This document shows, piece by piece, positions 1 through 9,382 of a stretch of 64,000 nt of DNA. The notes beneath the pieces were generated by a model. It worked only from the letters and a program-made list of their open reading frames with translations. It had not been told where the DNA came from and searched no databases. The DNA is from Methylophilus sp. DW102 (GTDB lineage: Bacteria; Pseudomonadota; Gammaproteobacteria; Burkholderiales; Methylophilaceae), in assembly GCF_037076555.1 (NCBI RefSeq), contig NZ_AP029023.1:1736001-1800000 (forward strand). The letters run 5' to 3'. The position numbers were made by a program, and so were the translations under genes. Numbering within the stretch: position 1 is the first letter of the stretch; the number at the start of each line of letters is the position of its first letter.

Positions 1-414
1 CCTGAGACGCAAGAAACAAGCGCTGCATTGGACTGGGATGGCAACTGGCGCGCGCTGGTAGAGAACCATTTGAGCAAATTGGGCCTGGTACGCGCACTGG
101 CACAAAATTGCGAGCTGGTCCAGTTTGAGGACGATGCCATGACATTGCGGATTAGCGAGTCACATAAACACCTGGCCAGTGCCAATTATCTCGAAAAACT
201 CAATGCTGCTTTAAACAGCCATTTTGGCCGCCGCTTGCAACTGATCATCACCACCAGCCAGGAAGCCAATACGCCCGCCAGACAGCTGGCCGTCGAAAAA
301 GCAGAATTACAGGATCAGGCTACACAAGCGATTATGAGTGACCGCTTTGTGCAAGGCCTGATGCAGGAAATGGGCGCAACGATAGTGCCAAATTCCATTA
401 AACCCTTACATTAA
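1..414 (+). CDS. dnaX: DNA polymerase III subunit gamma/tau, C-terminal end (partial)
   Basis: The reading frame is open from the first base of the window, so only about the last 137 residues are present. The fragment matches the C-terminal tau region of betaproteobacterial DnaX, with a globular end that in this family contacts the polymerase alpha subunit; the AAA+ clamp-loader part lies outside the window. The identification rests on weak local similarity plus the downstream order dnaX-ybaB-recR, which is conserved in many proteobacteria. The stop is followed 25 bp later by ybaB on the same strand, consistent with one operon. Confidence 0.82.
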   Translation, partial: PETQETSAALDWDGNWRALVENHLSKLGLVRALAQNCELVQFEDDAMTLRISESHKHLASANYLEKLNAALNSHFGRRLQLIITTSQEANTPARQLAVEKAELQDQATQAIMSDRFVQGLMQEMGATIVPNSIKPLH

Positions 415-439
415 CCACACGTAACTTCAGGAGCAGACA

Positions 440-748
440 ATGATGAAAGGTGGCATGGGCAATATGATGAAACAGGCCCAAATGATGCAAGCCAATATGC
501 AAAAAGCCCAGGCAGAACTGGCAAACACTGAGGTGGAAGGTATTGCCAGCAATGGCATGGTCAAAGTGACCATGACCTGTAGCAATGATGTGAAACGCGT
601 ACAGATTGATGACGCGGCCATGGATGACAAAGAAACACTGGAAGACTTGCTTATGATTGCGTTGAAAGATGCGAAAGCGAAAGCCGAAGCGACCAGTTCA
701 GCGAAAATGAGTGGCCTGATGCCACCAGGCTTCAAGTTGCCGTTCTAG
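440..748 (+). CDS. ybaB: YbaB/EbfC family nucleoid-associated protein
   Basis: A 102-residue protein of normal family length. The N-terminus is the typical Met/Gln-rich helix ([20 protein letters not shown]), followed by the short beta-hairpin region and a C-terminal helix ending in MPPGFKLPF, the usual ending of this family. YbaB dimers bind DNA without strong sequence specificity. A good ribosome site (CAGGAGC) precedes the ATG. It sits between dnaX and recR, its standard location, and is probably co-transcribed with them. A 102-aa open frame on the opposite strand is a shadow. Confidence 0.95.
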   Translation: MMKGGMGNMMKQAQMMQANMQKAQAELANTEVEGIASNGMVKVTMTCSNDVKRVQIDDAAMDDKETLEDLLMIALKDAKAKAEATSSAKMSGLMPPGFKLPF

Positions 749-791
749 TGCCTAACGCCCACCCATATTATCGTCGACGCGGAGACCAGGC

Positions 792-1391
792 GTGAATCAC
801 CCGGCAGTTCTGGATCAGCTGATCAGTGCCCTGCGCTGTCTGCCGGGCGTGGGGCCTAAATCCTCCACGCGGATGGCCTATCACTTGCTGCAACGTGACC
901 GTGAAGGTGCGCAAAAGCTGGCAGCCAGTCTACAACAGGCGCTGGATAAGCTGGCGCATTGCGATTATTGCAACAACTTCAGCGAGCATCGCGTATGCAG
1001 CGTGTGCCAGGATACCCACAGAGACAAATCCACGCTATGTGTGGTGGAGATGCCGACCGACCTCATGATGCTGGAGAATACGCGTAGCTATCAGGGCCAA
1101 TATTTTGTATTAATGGGAAAACTCTCGCCCATGGATGGCATTGGGCCCAAAGACATTCACCTGGATAAACTGCTCAAACGTGCACAGGACAGCGCGATAA
1201 ACGAAGTGATTATTGCCACCAACTTTACCTCCGAGGGTGAAGCCACTGCACACTATATTGGGCAGATGCTCAAATCGCGTGGCATTCGCGTCAGCCGGAT
1301 TGCGCGTGGGTTGCCGATGGGTGGTGAGATTGAGTATGTGGACAGTGGCACGCTGTCTACCGCGTTGCTGGAAAGAAAAGCCGTCACTTAA
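792..1391 (+). CDS. recR: Recombination mediator protein RecR
   Basis: A 199-residue protein with the full RecR layout: helix-hairpin-helix start ([20 protein letters not shown]), a C4 zinc finger ([16 protein letters not shown], residues about 57-72), a Toprim domain and a C-terminal Walker B-like segment. RecR works with RecO (and RecF) to load RecA on SSB-coated gaps. The start is GTG at 792, preceded by GGAG about 7 nt upstream, and the protein begins as in homologues. It is the last gene of the dnaX-ybaB-recR group; the following 216 bp have no gene. Confidence 0.96.
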   Translation: MNHPAVLDQLISALRCLPGVGPKSSTRMAYHLLQRDREGAQKLAASLQQALDKLAHCDYCNNFSEHRVCSVCQDTHRDKSTLCVVEMPTDLMMLENTRSYQGQYFVLMGKLSPMDGIGPKDIHLDKLLKRAQDSAINEVIIATNFTSEGEATAHYIGQMLKSRGIRVSRIARGLPMGGEIEYVDSGTLSTALLERKAVT

Positions 1392-1607
1392 CAGCAAAGC
1401 AATCGTCAAGCAGTCAAGATAACTGCTGTATTTGATGCCCTTGTGCCAAGACCTTAACAAGTTTTTAAGCACACTTGTCTTTTATCTTCGTTTTTTCTCT
1501 TCATAAACACTCTGTCCTGTCGTTATACAAATGACAGCCTCCCGGTTTTTAATCAGGCGAGTCGTCATTATCGTGAGCTAATAAAAATAAAAGCAAGGTC
1601 GTATTCC

Positions 1608-3989
1608 ATGGAATTATTTCTGCATACTTTTGACGCCAATAGTCATACCAACTCTGAAAGTCCGCATTTTTCAGGCATCAACACCGCATCTTTCAGTTAT
1701 GAGACTGAAGCAGAACTACTGCAGATTTTAGACCGTGTCATTGCCGAGGAGCCTGCACATACGCTCAGAGATACCTGGGTGCTGGTGTCACAGGACAAGC
1801 AGGCCATGCATCCAATGGAAGCCTTGCAGGCCACCATGCCATTCAATACCTTTTATGCTAGGCATAAATACCCGTGGCTGCTGTCTGAGCTGACGCCACA
1901 TGTGCAAATGCATTATCAACCGATTGTCGACTTTGGCCAGAGTGGCAAAGTGTTTGGCTTTGAAGCCTTGTGCAGACTGAAAACACCAGAAGGTAAGTGG
2001 CTCAACGGCATGGAGGCTTTCGCCCTTGCCGCCGAGGTTAAACGCAGCCACGAGTTAGACCTGGCCTGCCAACAGTTGGCGCTGATGGGCAAGTCACAAT
2101 CAATTTCTGTGGACAAGCCCCTCTTTATTAATGTGCTGCCACAAACAATCATGAGTCCGGGCTGGCTCAATTTTATTTTAAATCTATTGAACCAGCAGCA
2201 GATTGATCGACGGGATATCGTCATCGAAATTGTTGAGAGTGAAAAAACCAATCCCGAAGTACTGGCGCGTTACTGCGATGAAATCCGTATGCATGGTCTG
2301 CGCATCGCACTGGATGATATGGGTTCCGGTTTTAACGGTTTGCGCATCCTGGCTGAGGTACGGGCTGACTTTATCAAGATAGACCGTGCCATTGTGCATG
2401 AAGCACAAGGCAGCCGTGTGAGGACAGTGTTACTTGAGGCGATTATTTCGATGGCGCAACGACTGGGATGCACCATTATCGCTGAAGGGCTGGAGCGGGT
2501 AGAGGATATTACCTATTGCCAGGATTTAGGCCTGCATTATGCCCAGGGCCATTATTTTGCCCAGCCACAAAGCACGCCAAGCGACAAGGTGGCTGCACTG
2601 CCCGTACGGGATGAAGCCCACCGTTCGCATATTCCTGATGATTTTCATATTGGTGAATATATTAGTCACGGCTTGACAATTGATGTCAGCAGCACGCTGG
2701 CTGAAGCCAGACGCTTGTTTAACGCGCATGCCGATATTGCAACGGCAGTGGTGCTGGACGGGCAAAAACCGCTGGGGGTATTGCGGCGGGGCAAAGTATT
2801 CTCCAAGAAACCCACAGGCCTGGGCGCTTGTTGCGACCCCTTGCCCAAGGTCATCAACCATAAACTGCCCTCTTCGGTGTTGGCGCGCATTTTTTATCTG
2901 GAGCGTGGCAATATCGACATCTGGATCACCGTCAATGACGAAGGCGGCTATGTCGGTATCTTGCAGCCGATGGAAATCATGGCTCAGTTGATCAGCCGCA
3001 AAACTGCTACCGGCAATCTGCATCCCTTAAGCCATCTGACCACGGGCCCGACACTCCGGCAAACCCTGGATAACAGCTTGCGTAACAATCCCAATACGCA
3101 ACTGATCTACATAGATCTGGATCATTTCAAGGCCTATAACGACCGCTACGGTTTTATCCGTGGCGATGCCATGATACGACTCCTCTCCGAAATCATCCGA
3201 CAGGAGTTTCAGGATAAAGCGGGCGTGATGGTGGGCCATATTGGTGGCGATGACTTTGTGCTGATCTATGATCATAAGGCGCCTACCCTTAATGACACCT
3301 TATTGCATATCATTAGCCAGTTTCAGGCCCTGGCCGTGCATCTGTATGACGCGACAGATCTGGAACGAGGATTTTTTACCACTGAAGACGGTAAGGATCA
3401 CCCGGTCGCCAGTGTCTCGATTGCAGTGGTGAATGGCAAACAAGGCGAGCTCGAAAACAGCGTCATTGCCGCGGAACGCGCAGCGCTGCTTAAAAAGATA
3501 GGCAAGGCCAATATCGGCAGCATTGTGGTTGTAGAAGATACGCCGCCACAAACCATCCTGCCGAAAAAAGAATTTTATTCAGACTGGCAGCAAAAAGCAC
3601 TGTCCGCCTTACAGTCGCTGCTACACACGCAACGCTCGACAGGCGCCCATGATTTGGATAGCTGCTTTGCCGAATTCCCCTTCTTTGAGGTGATCTTTGA
3701 GTTAGAGCCAAACGGTGTACAGCGCTATGCCAACTGGATAAATCCCAACATGTATGGAAAAATCAAGGCTGGCGGTGCAGGCATAGACCGGAGCCAACAA
3801 GCCTATTATCGTCGCGTGGCAGAAACTCAGGCGCCTTATATTTCAAGCATTTATCTGTCTACCGCAACCGAAGACTTCTGCCTCACGGTCTCTTTGCCAA
3901 TTTTGGGTGAGGACGGCCAGCTGGCTAGTATTTTAGTCGCAGATATTAATATTGCCGCGATGGCGGTACTCAGCAGCAAGCGCAATTAG
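1608..3989 (+). CDS. EAL-GGDEF c-di-GMP protein with CBS-like and C-terminal Cache-like domains
   Basis: This 793-residue protein has an unusual order. An EAL domain comes first (FEALCRL near residue 118, then EIVES, LDDMGSG, FIKID, AEGLE and YAQGHYF), with the metal- and catalysis-related residues present, so phosphodiesterase activity is plausible. A CBS-pair-like region (about 350-470) follows, then a GGDEF domain with the motif GGDDF near residue 546 (Asp in place of the usual fourth-position Glu). The last 140 residues resemble a Cache/PDC sensor (DRSQQAYYRRV, then a TVSLPI strand and an LVADIN end). No signal peptide or membrane helix is visible, so the sensor appears cytoplasmic. The gene stands alone on the plus strand, facing gph, and its ligand is unknown. 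Confidence 0.85.
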   Translation: MELFLHTFDANSHTNSESPHFSGINTASFSYETEAELLQILDRVIAEEPAHTLRDTWVLVSQDKQAMHPMEALQATMPFNTFYARHKYPWLLSELTPHVQMHYQPIVDFGQSGKVFGFEALCRLKTPEGKWLNGMEAFALAAEVKRSHELDLACQQLALMGKSQSISVDKPLFINVLPQTIMSPGWLNFILNLLNQQQIDRRDIVIEIVESEKTNPEVLARYCDEIRMHGLRIALDDMGSGFNGLRILAEVRADFIKIDRAIVHEAQGSRVRTVLLEAIISMAQRLGCTIIAEGLERVEDITYCQDLGLHYAQGHYFAQPQSTPSDKVAALPVRDEAHRSHIPDDFHIGEYISHGLTIDVSSTLAEARRLFNAHADIATAVVLDGQKPLGVLRRGKVFSKKPTGLGACCDPLPKVINHKLPSSVLARIFYLERGNIDIWITVNDEGGYVGILQPMEIMAQLISRKTATGNLHPLSHLTTGPTLRQTLDNSLRNNPNTQLIYIDLDHFKAYNDRYGFIRGDAMIRLLSEIIRQEFQDKAGVMVGHIGGDDFVLIYDHKAPTLNDTLLHIISQFQALAVHLYDATDLERGFFTTEDGKDHPVASVSIAVVNGKQGELENSVIAAERAALLKKIGKANIGSIVVVEDTPPQTILPKKEFYSDWQQKALSALQSLLHTQRSTGAHDLDSCFAEFPFFEVIFELEPNGVQRYANWINPNMYGKIKAGGAGIDRSQQAYYRRVAETQAPYISSIYLSTATEDFCLTVSLPILGEDGQLASILVADINIAAMAVLSSKRN

Positions 3990-4033
3990 CTGAGCGGCAA
4001 GCGCAATGATAAATTGGCGCGGAATCTGCTCAG

Positions 4034-4678
4034 TTATAAATACGCCAGCAAGTCCTGGGGCTGCTGGATACAGCCATCCGCACCCCACGCCTCAGGCCGA
4101 TCCATGTCTGACAGGTAGCCAAACAAAGCCACCAGCGTTGTCATGCCCGCTGCATTACCGGCCTGCACATCTCGCTCGGCATCGCCAACATACACCACTT
4201 GCTCAGGATCAAGCTGCATACGCTCACAGGCCAATAACAGTGTTTGGGGCGACGGCTTGGGCTGGGGCGCATCATCTCCGCTGATGACCGCACCCGCGCG
4301 GCTATCCAGCGCCATGTGTGTAATCATAGGCAAGGTAAACCGGCGTGGCTTATTGGTGACAATGCCCCAGCTGAGCCCCCGCTGCTCAATCTCCTGTAAC
4401 ACCTCTGCCATGCCGTCAAACAATTGTGGCTGACGGGTCATGACTTGCGTGTATAACTCCAGATATTCAGTGCGCATCTGTTCAAACTCAGCATGATCCG
4501 GTAACAGATCAAATCCGATTTCCAGCAGCCCTCGAGACCCATGCGAGGCATAGGGGCGAATCGTCGCTTCTGGTAAAAAGGGCAATCCATGCCGTTCACG
4601 CTGCAAATTAAGTGCATATGCCAAATCTGGAGCGGTATCTACCAACGTCCCATCCAGATCAAATAATACGGCTTGCAT
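4034..4678 (-). CDS. gph: Phosphoglycolate phosphatase (HAD superfamily)
   Basis: HAD hydrolase of about 214 residues with motif I FDLDGTLVDT right at the N-terminus, motif II in IVTNKP, the conserved Lys in PKPSPQ, and motif IV in VGDAERDVQAGNAAGM. Gph-type enzymes remove phosphate from 2-phosphoglycolate, a product of DNA 3'-end repair. I chose the ATG at 4678 rather than the upstream in-frame ATG at 4702: a strong AGAGG site lies 8 nt before it, and ubiG ends just upstream, its stop codon lying next to this site. The gene is the last of mtaD-ubiG-gph. Substrate assignment is by family only. Confidence 0.88.
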   Translation of the reverse strand: MQAVLFDLDGTLVDTAPDLAYALNLQRERHGLPFLPEATIRPYASHGSRGLLEIGFDLLPDHAEFEQMRTEYLELYTQVMTRQPQLFDGMAEVLQEIEQRGLSWGIVTNKPRRFTLPMITHMALDSRAGAVISGDDAPQPKPSPQTLLLACERMQLDPEQVVYVGDAERDVQAGNAAGMTTLVALFGYLSDMDRPEAWGADGCIQQPQDLLAYL

Positions 4679-4682
4679 GCGC

Positions 4683-5381
4683 TCAATCCTCTTTGACCGC
4701 ATGTAGCATGTAGTTGACGTTGGTATCTGTTGTCAATTTATATTGTTTACTGAAAGGGTCATAAGTGACGCCAGTCTGATGCTGTAACTCCAGTCCAGAT
4801 TGACGTAACCAGCTCGCTAACTCAGACGGCTTGATAAACTTGCTGTAATCATGTGTGCCTTTGGGAAGCAGATTGAGGACATACTCAGCCCCGACCACCG
4901 CCATCAGGTATGCCTTGGCATTGCGATTAAGCGTGGAAAAAAACAATTGCCCCCCCGGCTTGACCAGTGCAGCGCAAGCACGCACCACGCTGGATGGATC
5001 GGGAACATGCTCCAGCATTTCCATGCAGGTCACCACATCAAACTGCTCCGGCATTTCTGCAGCCAGCGCTTCCACGGCAATACAGCGATACGAAACCTGG
5101 GCCCCTGCCTCAAGCGCATGTAATTGCGCCACCTGCAGCGACTTGTCTGCCATATCAATCCCCATCACGTGGGCACCACGTTGTGCCATGGACTCGCTCA
5201 GAATACCGCCACCACAGCCGACATCGAGCACCTGTTTGCCCTTAAGCAACGCGCGACTGTCAATATAATTTAAACGTATTGGGTTCAACTGATGTAAAGG
5301 TTTGAAGACACCTTGCTGGTCCCACCACTGGTGTGCCAGTTCAGCAAATTTGTTTACTTCTGCAATTTCGACATTGGCCAT
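4683..5381 (-). CDS. ubiG: Ubiquinone biosynthesis O-methyltransferase
   Basis: A 232-residue class I SAM methyltransferase. The family start signature [19 protein letters not shown] is present, followed by the SAM-binding glycine motif [13 protein letters not shown], an acidic residue at the end of strand 2 (GIDMA) and [10 protein letters not shown]. UbiG performs both O-methylation steps of ubiquinone synthesis at the membrane surface. The gene lies 19 bp downstream of mtaD and abuts gph. SAM-dependent methylation and the SAH-related deaminase MtaD next door are a functional match often seen in betaproteobacteria. Confidence 0.95.
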   Translation of the reverse strand: MANVEIAEVNKFAELAHQWWDQQGVFKPLHQLNPIRLNYIDSRALLKGKQVLDVGCGGGILSESMAQRGAHVMGIDMADKSLQVAQLHALEAGAQVSYRCIAVEALAAEMPEQFDVVTCMEMLEHVPDPSSVVRACAALVKPGGQLFFSTLNRNAKAYLMAVVGAEYVLNLLPKGTHDYSKFIKPSELASWLRQSGLELQHQTGVTYDPFSKQYKLTTDTNVNYMLHAVKED

Positions 5382-5400
5382 GATGTTTTCCTAAACAAAA

Positions 5401-6738
5401 TTAATCTGCGGGCTGTTGCATCTTGAGCTGCCACTGCAAAGCGATAGACCGTAATGCCTCGGTCTCAATGCCTGCAAATTGTGGCTGGCCATCTGGTAAG
5501 CGCTGATACCGTAATTGACCATTGACCCAGGTATGGGTGACCTGCTCGCGGCTAGCCACATACACCAGATGAGAAATCGGGTCAAAACAAGGCAAGCTAT
5601 TCAGCTCATCCAGACGAACCGCAATCAGATCAGCCTGCTTACCGACGCTAATGCTGCCAATCTGTGCTTGCAACCCCAGTGCCGTGGCTCCATTAATGGT
5701 TGCCATCTGTAGCGCCTGATAAGCTGGCACAGCCTCTGCCTGTTGCGCTGATACCTTGGCAAGCAAGGCCGCTGTGCGCATTTCCTGCCACAAATCGAGC
5801 CGGTTATTACTGGCGGCACCATCAGTGCCTAAACCGATATTGATCCCCGAACGCAACGCAGATGCCACCGGCGCAATCCCACTCGCCAATTTCAGATTAG
5901 AACTTGGACAATGCGCGATATGCGCGCCTAACGTTGCTAGGGTCTCCTGTTCATACTTTTCAAGGTGTACTCCATGCGCCAATACGGTGCTGGGACCAAT
6001 TACCCCCAGCGCTTGCAAACGCTGCAACGGCCGTACACCAAATTGCTCCTGACTTTGCGCGATTTCCGCCTGGGTTTCATGCAAATGCGTATGAATCCCC
6101 AGATTCAACTGTTCGGCAAGTGTGACAACGTCGGTAAAGGTTTGATCACTCACCGTATAGGGGGCATGCGGCGCAAAAGAAAAACTGATAGAGGACTCGG
6201 ATTTATACTGATCGCGCACTTCTGTGCCCAAGCGGATATATTCACTGGCAGTTGCCGCATAATTACTGGGAAACTCCATAATAGTTAAGCCAATATGTGC
6301 GCGTATCCCTGTGCGTTTGGCAGCCTCTATGGTCGCTTGCGGAAAAAAATACATATCGTTAAATGTCGTGATTCCGCCTGCCAGCATTTCCGCACAAGCC
6401 AGCAAGCTGCCATCCTGTACGAAAGCGGGTGAGACCCATCTCTTTTCTGCTGGCCAGATATGCTCATTCAACCACGGCATCAACGCATAATCATCAGCAT
6501 ACCCCTTTAACAGGCTCATACTGCTATGAGTATGCAAATTGATCAGCCCGGGCATCACGACATGTTGTGAACAATCAACGACGGGCCAGTCAACCGCCCA
6601 ATCCGGGATATCGGATTTGGGTACAATCGCCTTGATTTTTCCAGCATCCACAAGAATTGCATGCTGCTCCCGCACGTGTGGCCCTTCATCCATAGTAACG
6701 AGCCAGCGTGGTTTGATGATAAATTGGGATTCACTCAT
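5401..6738 (-). CDS. mtaD: 5-methylthioadenosine/S-adenosylhomocysteine deaminase family amidohydrolase
   Basis: Amidohydrolase of 445 residues in the TrzA/MtaD branch. Metal ligands are visible: HTHSS after GLINL, APHAPYTVS, HLHETQAE, the AHGVHL motif and GTDGAASNNRLD. The family deaminates methylthioadenosine and S-adenosylhomocysteine, feeding recycling of SAM by-products; activity on other amino-purines or triazines cannot be excluded. The open frame extends 24 codons further upstream, but homologues begin at MSESQFII, the ATG at 6738. This ATG has no ribosome site and sits exactly 6 nt after a TATAAT (see promoter entry). It heads the mtaD-ubiG-gph group. Confidence 0.88.
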   Translation of the reverse strand: MSESQFIIKPRWLVTMDEGPHVREQHAILVDAGKIKAIVPKSDIPDWAVDWPVVDCSQHVVMPGLINLHTHSSMSLLKGYADDYALMPWLNEHIWPAEKRWVSPAFVQDGSLLACAEMLAGGITTFNDMYFFPQATIEAAKRTGIRAHIGLTIMEFPSNYAATASEYIRLGTEVRDQYKSESSISFSFAPHAPYTVSDQTFTDVVTLAEQLNLGIHTHLHETQAEIAQSQEQFGVRPLQRLQALGVIGPSTVLAHGVHLEKYEQETLATLGAHIAHCPSSNLKLASGIAPVASALRSGINIGLGTDGAASNNRLDLWQEMRTAALLAKVSAQQAEAVPAYQALQMATINGATALGLQAQIGSISVGKQADLIAVRLDELNSLPCFDPISHLVYVASREQVTHTWVNGQLRYQRLPDGQPQFAGIETEALRSIALQWQLKMQQPAD

Positions 6739-6744
6739 GCTTGG

Positions 6745-6769
6745 ATTATAACTGAGGCAGGCTGGCAAA
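6745..6769 (-). promoter_or_regulatory. Candidate promoter of mtaD, -10 six bases before the ATG
   Basis: On the minus strand a perfect TATAAT (plus 6745-6750) is followed by six bases and then the mtaD ATG at 6738, so the predicted transcription start falls on or beside the A of the start codon. The upstream -35 region is weak (TTTCAA or TTCAAT, 18-19 bp away). No ribosome-binding site is seen. The arrangement suggests a leaderless or near-leaderless transcript; this is inference from spacing. Confidence 0.5.
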
Positions 6770-6795
6770 TTGAAAGTCCGCCTGCGTGCAGCAAC

Positions 6796-6825
6796 AAAAA
6801 AGCCACGCAATTGCGTGGCTTTTTA
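6796..6825 (-). terminator. Rho-independent terminator of ompA
   Basis: A perfect 10-bp inverted repeat (agccacgcaa/ttgcgtggct, 6801-6820) is flanked by five As on the left and five Ts on the right. On the minus strand it lies about 20 bp beyond the ompA stop and ends in a T run, so it terminates ompA. The symmetry of the flanks means it could also act on plus-strand transcripts. It separates ompA from mtaD. Confidence 0.9.
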
Positions 6826-6842
6826 AACTCACAAGTCAGTGC

Positions 6843-7949
6843 TTATTGGCAACCTTCTTGTTTCGTACCTTCTGCACGGATTTCAACACGACGGTTAGGT
6901 TGCAGGCAAGAGATCAATTTCTTGCTTACTTTTTTACCTTCGCACTGAACCACTGGCTCAGATTTACCTTTACCTTCAGCAGTGATCAAGCTGCTGTCTA
7001 CACCTTGAGCAACCAAGTAGTCCGCCACTTGTTTTGCACGGCGCTCAGACAACTTCTGGTTGTAAGCTTCAGAACCGATACGGTCTGTGTGACCAGTGAC
7101 GATCACAGCTTTGATTTCAGGATTTTCTTTGATCTTGGCAGCAACTGCATCCAGTGTAACGCGGCCTTTTTCTTTCAGGTTAGCCTTGTCAAAACCAAAC
7201 AACTCTTCAGCAGAAACAGTCACTGTTTCGTTGACTGGCTTGCAAACAGGTGCTGGCGCTGGTGCAGGAGCTGGTGCCGGTGCTGGCTCAGCTGCAGCCA
7301 CTGGAGCTGGTGCTGGCTCTGGCGTTGGCTCTTCAACCACTGGCGCTGGTGCGCCAAAGCGGAAGATACCACCAATATTAAATAATGTGTTATCAACACG
7401 GCCAGAATCACCAGCTGTTCCACCAGGGCCGGTAGCTACCAAACGTGCTCTGCTCCATTGATGGCGCAGATCAGCTTGGATACCAAACTTATCATTAAAC
7501 AAATACTGGGCACCTAAACCTACGTTAGCCATCCAAGAAGTTTTTTTACCATCAATATCAACGTTTGGAATGTTGTAATCTAAATCATTGCGGGCTGCAC
7601 CAATACCAGCCAACAGGAATGGGCGGAATTTTTCACGACTGAACATATACAATGCGTCCAAACCAAAAGTGGTTTGTTTGTATTTACCACTTGCACCCGC
7701 AATGCCAGTATCTTCATCAGCACGGTTATAACCCAGACGACCTTGAATGTCCCAGTGCTCGCTCAGCTCTTTACCAATGGACAAGAAACCACCACGGGCA
7801 TTATCTGCATCCAGATCACTGTCAGTGTGCATGTAGCTTGCACCTGGCACAACATACCAAGCACCGCGGTACATGTCTTCAGCTTGCGCAGCTTGCGATG
7901 CAAAAACAAATGCAGAAGCAATTGCCAAGCCTAAAAAACTTTTTTTCAT
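6843..7949 (-). CDS. ompA: OmpA family outer-membrane protein
   Basis: A 368-residue porin-like protein. A clear signal peptide (MKKSFLGLAIASAFVFA, cleavage near AQA-ED) precedes an eight-strand-type OmpA barrel (about 25-200), an Ala/Pro-rich hinge (about 205-240) with repeated AP units, and a C-terminal peptidoglycan-binding OmpA domain containing GHTDRIGSEAYNQKLSERRA with the conserved Asp and Arg. Several Cys residues lie in the C-terminal domain. A strong GGAG site lies 8-9 nt before the ATG, and it has its own promoter and terminator, as expected for an abundant protein. Confidence 0.93.
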   Translation of the reverse strand: MKKSFLGLAIASAFVFASQAAQAEDMYRGAWYVVPGASYMHTDSDLDADNARGGFLSIGKELSEHWDIQGRLGYNRADEDTGIAGASGKYKQTTFGLDALYMFSREKFRPFLLAGIGAARNDLDYNIPNVDIDGKKTSWMANVGLGAQYLFNDKFGIQADLRHQWSRARLVATGPGGTAGDSGRVDNTLFNIGGIFRFGAPAPVVEEPTPEPAPAPVAAAEPAPAPAPAPAPAPVCKPVNETVTVSAEELFGFDKANLKEKGRVTLDAVAAKIKENPEIKAVIVTGHTDRIGSEAYNQKLSERRAKQVADYLVAQGVDSSLITAEGKGKSEPVVQCEGKKVSKKLISCLQPNRRVEIRAEGTKQEGCQ

Positions 7950-8009
7950 TCATTGACTCCTTTGTTATTGGGCATTTTCGCCACATCTTTGAAAATACTT
8001 ACAAACCCA

Positions 8010-8038
8010 ACTATACGCAAACAGTGCAAGAGGCGCAA
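8010..8038 (-). promoter_or_regulatory. Candidate sigma70 promoter of ompA
   Basis: On the minus strand TTGCGC (plus 8033-8038) and TATAGT (plus 8010-8015) are separated by exactly 17 bp. The predicted leader to the ompA ATG at 7949 is about 55 nt and contains the GGAG ribosome site. The promoter lies in the 123-bp gap after the MfnB-like gene, so ompA is probably uncoupled from the cofactor operon. Confidence 0.55.
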
Positions 8039-8072
8039 GCCTAGAGAGCTACAAGCCCAAGTATTTATTGGT

Positions 8073-8798
8073 TTAGGCGCTCATTTTGCAACAGTTTCCT
8101 GACACCTGCCTGACAACGCTCACAATTGATTCAGCCAATAGGTTTGATTGCCTTAACCCTTTTTCACATAAACCACTACGAAAACCCAAAAAGTCCGCCT
8201 CTAACGAACACAATTGCGCCAAATACGCCGGTCTGAGTCCGCCGGCCACCCCGACCATTAACTGCAAGCGTCTGGCCATCTCGGTAAATTTCTGAATATG
8301 CAATATAGAAACGCAGTCCAAGACTGAGCTAGACTTGTCTATCGTGTCGACCATAACCCCAACATACCCTTTTGTGGCGAGCTTGTTCAAGCGCAACTCA
8401 ATCGTAGATGTTTGCAATAAACTATCGGGGCTAAACACCGCAACCATCCGCGTGCCTGCCGCAAGCACTTGGCTAATCGCCGCTGTAAACAAAGGATGAT
8501 CCCAAATGGCTTCCGGCAGCTTAATAATGTCCACGCCAATCTCAAGACGGGATTGGATCAACTCCAGCAATGCAGCCACGGATTCAGCAGTATCGCCCAC
8601 GGTGGCACTGACCAGAATGTCCGCATGAGCATGCTGCTTTTTGTAACCATTCACTGCCTGCATGATGGCAACTGACTGCGACATACTTAATGCAGAGAGC
8701 GCACCATGACTGGTGTCTTTCAAATCAATCAAGCTGACTCCAGCGGCCAGTACCAACTGCGCCTCGACAACCGAATTTACACTGACTAATATGCGCAT
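8073..8798 (-). CDS. MfnB-like (5-formylfuran-3-yl)methyl phosphate synthase
   Basis: A 241-residue TIM-barrel protein of the former DUF556 family. The archaeal MfnB condenses two glyceraldehyde-3-phosphate molecules into the furan of methanofuran. Both Schiff-base lysine regions are recognisable: LIDLKDTSHGAL near residue 27 and MVDTIDKSS near residue 155, together with LVSATVGD. It is the last of four co-directional cofactor genes (8 bp after the DUF447 gene). In methylotrophic bacteria such genes support synthesis of the methanofuran-like carrier used by the Fhc complex, which is encoded at 37432-41898 here. The exact bacterial product is inferred from the archaeal enzyme. Confidence 0.88.
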   Translation of the reverse strand: MRILVSVNSVVEAQLVLAAGVSLIDLKDTSHGALSALSMSQSVAIMQAVNGYKKQHAHADILVSATVGDTAESVAALLELIQSRLEIGVDIIKLPEAIWDHPLFTAAISQVLAAGTRMVAVFSPDSLLQTSTIELRLNKLATKGYVGVMVDTIDKSSSVLDCVSILHIQKFTEMARRLQLMVGVAGGLRPAYLAQLCSLEADFLGFRSGLCEKGLRQSNLLAESIVSVVRQVSGNCCKMSA

Positions 8799-8806
8799 AG
8801 ATATCC

Positions 8807-9382
8807 TTATGCCTGCTGCATGCCTGTTTGCTGTGCCTGGTGGTTGTTAACGCAATCCACCAGCCATTGCCAGGCTTCAAGCTCGTTGGGGCCAGCAGTT
8901 TTATCAATCGCAATTTGTAAATACTGCATTTCTTGCGTAATTTTCTCAGCAGGCAACAGATGCAGCCTGCTGACAAGCACGGCCAATTCAACCACTGCCG
9001 CCTGGGCACGGTTAAAGCCCATAAATGGCGCATGTGTCTGACTTTCAACCACTTGCATCCATAATTTTGGTCGATTTTCATCCGGCTCGACTGTATCGAG
9101 GCTTAATACATGATGCGCCAGACAGTCAGTTAGCCGCACGCTGTGGCCATGCCCGACTGGCAAGGTGGAAAACATTTTTTTTCTGGCAATAGCGGCAGCA
9201 AAAACACGAACATCATCAGTCAGATTTAAGACGGCCGACCGGGTATGTAAAATATTCTGCAAGGTAGTTGAGGGCTGGTAAGGCATGATGAGCACGCGCC
9301 CTGCCTGCCATTGGATCCCAAACGGCGCAATGTGAACCTCACCTTCAGGAGAGCACGTGGTGATGATGGTTTCGTAAATCAT
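8807..9382 (-). CDS. DUF447 family protein, flavin-reductase-like fold
   Basis: A 191-residue member of DUF447, known from methanogens and H4MPT-using bacteria. The N-terminal half reads like a split-barrel flavin-binding domain (IHT then SAVLNLTDDVRVFAAAI); the C-terminal half is helical and ends with MDAW-like LEAWQWLVDCVNNHQ. Its biochemical role is not established to my knowledge. It overlaps the upstream DHPS-like gene by 4 bp and precedes the MfnB-like gene by 8 bp, which ties it to methanopterin or methanofuran biosynthesis. Confidence 0.82.
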   Translation of the reverse strand: MIYETIITTCSPEGEVHIAPFGIQWQAGRVLIMPYQPSTTLQNILHTRSAVLNLTDDVRVFAAAIARKKMFSTLPVGHGHSVRLTDCLAHHVLSLDTVEPDENRPKLWMQVVESQTHAPFMGFNRAQAAVVELAVLVSRLHLLPAEKITQEMQYLQIAIDKTAGPNELEAWQWLVDCVNNHQAQQTGMQQA

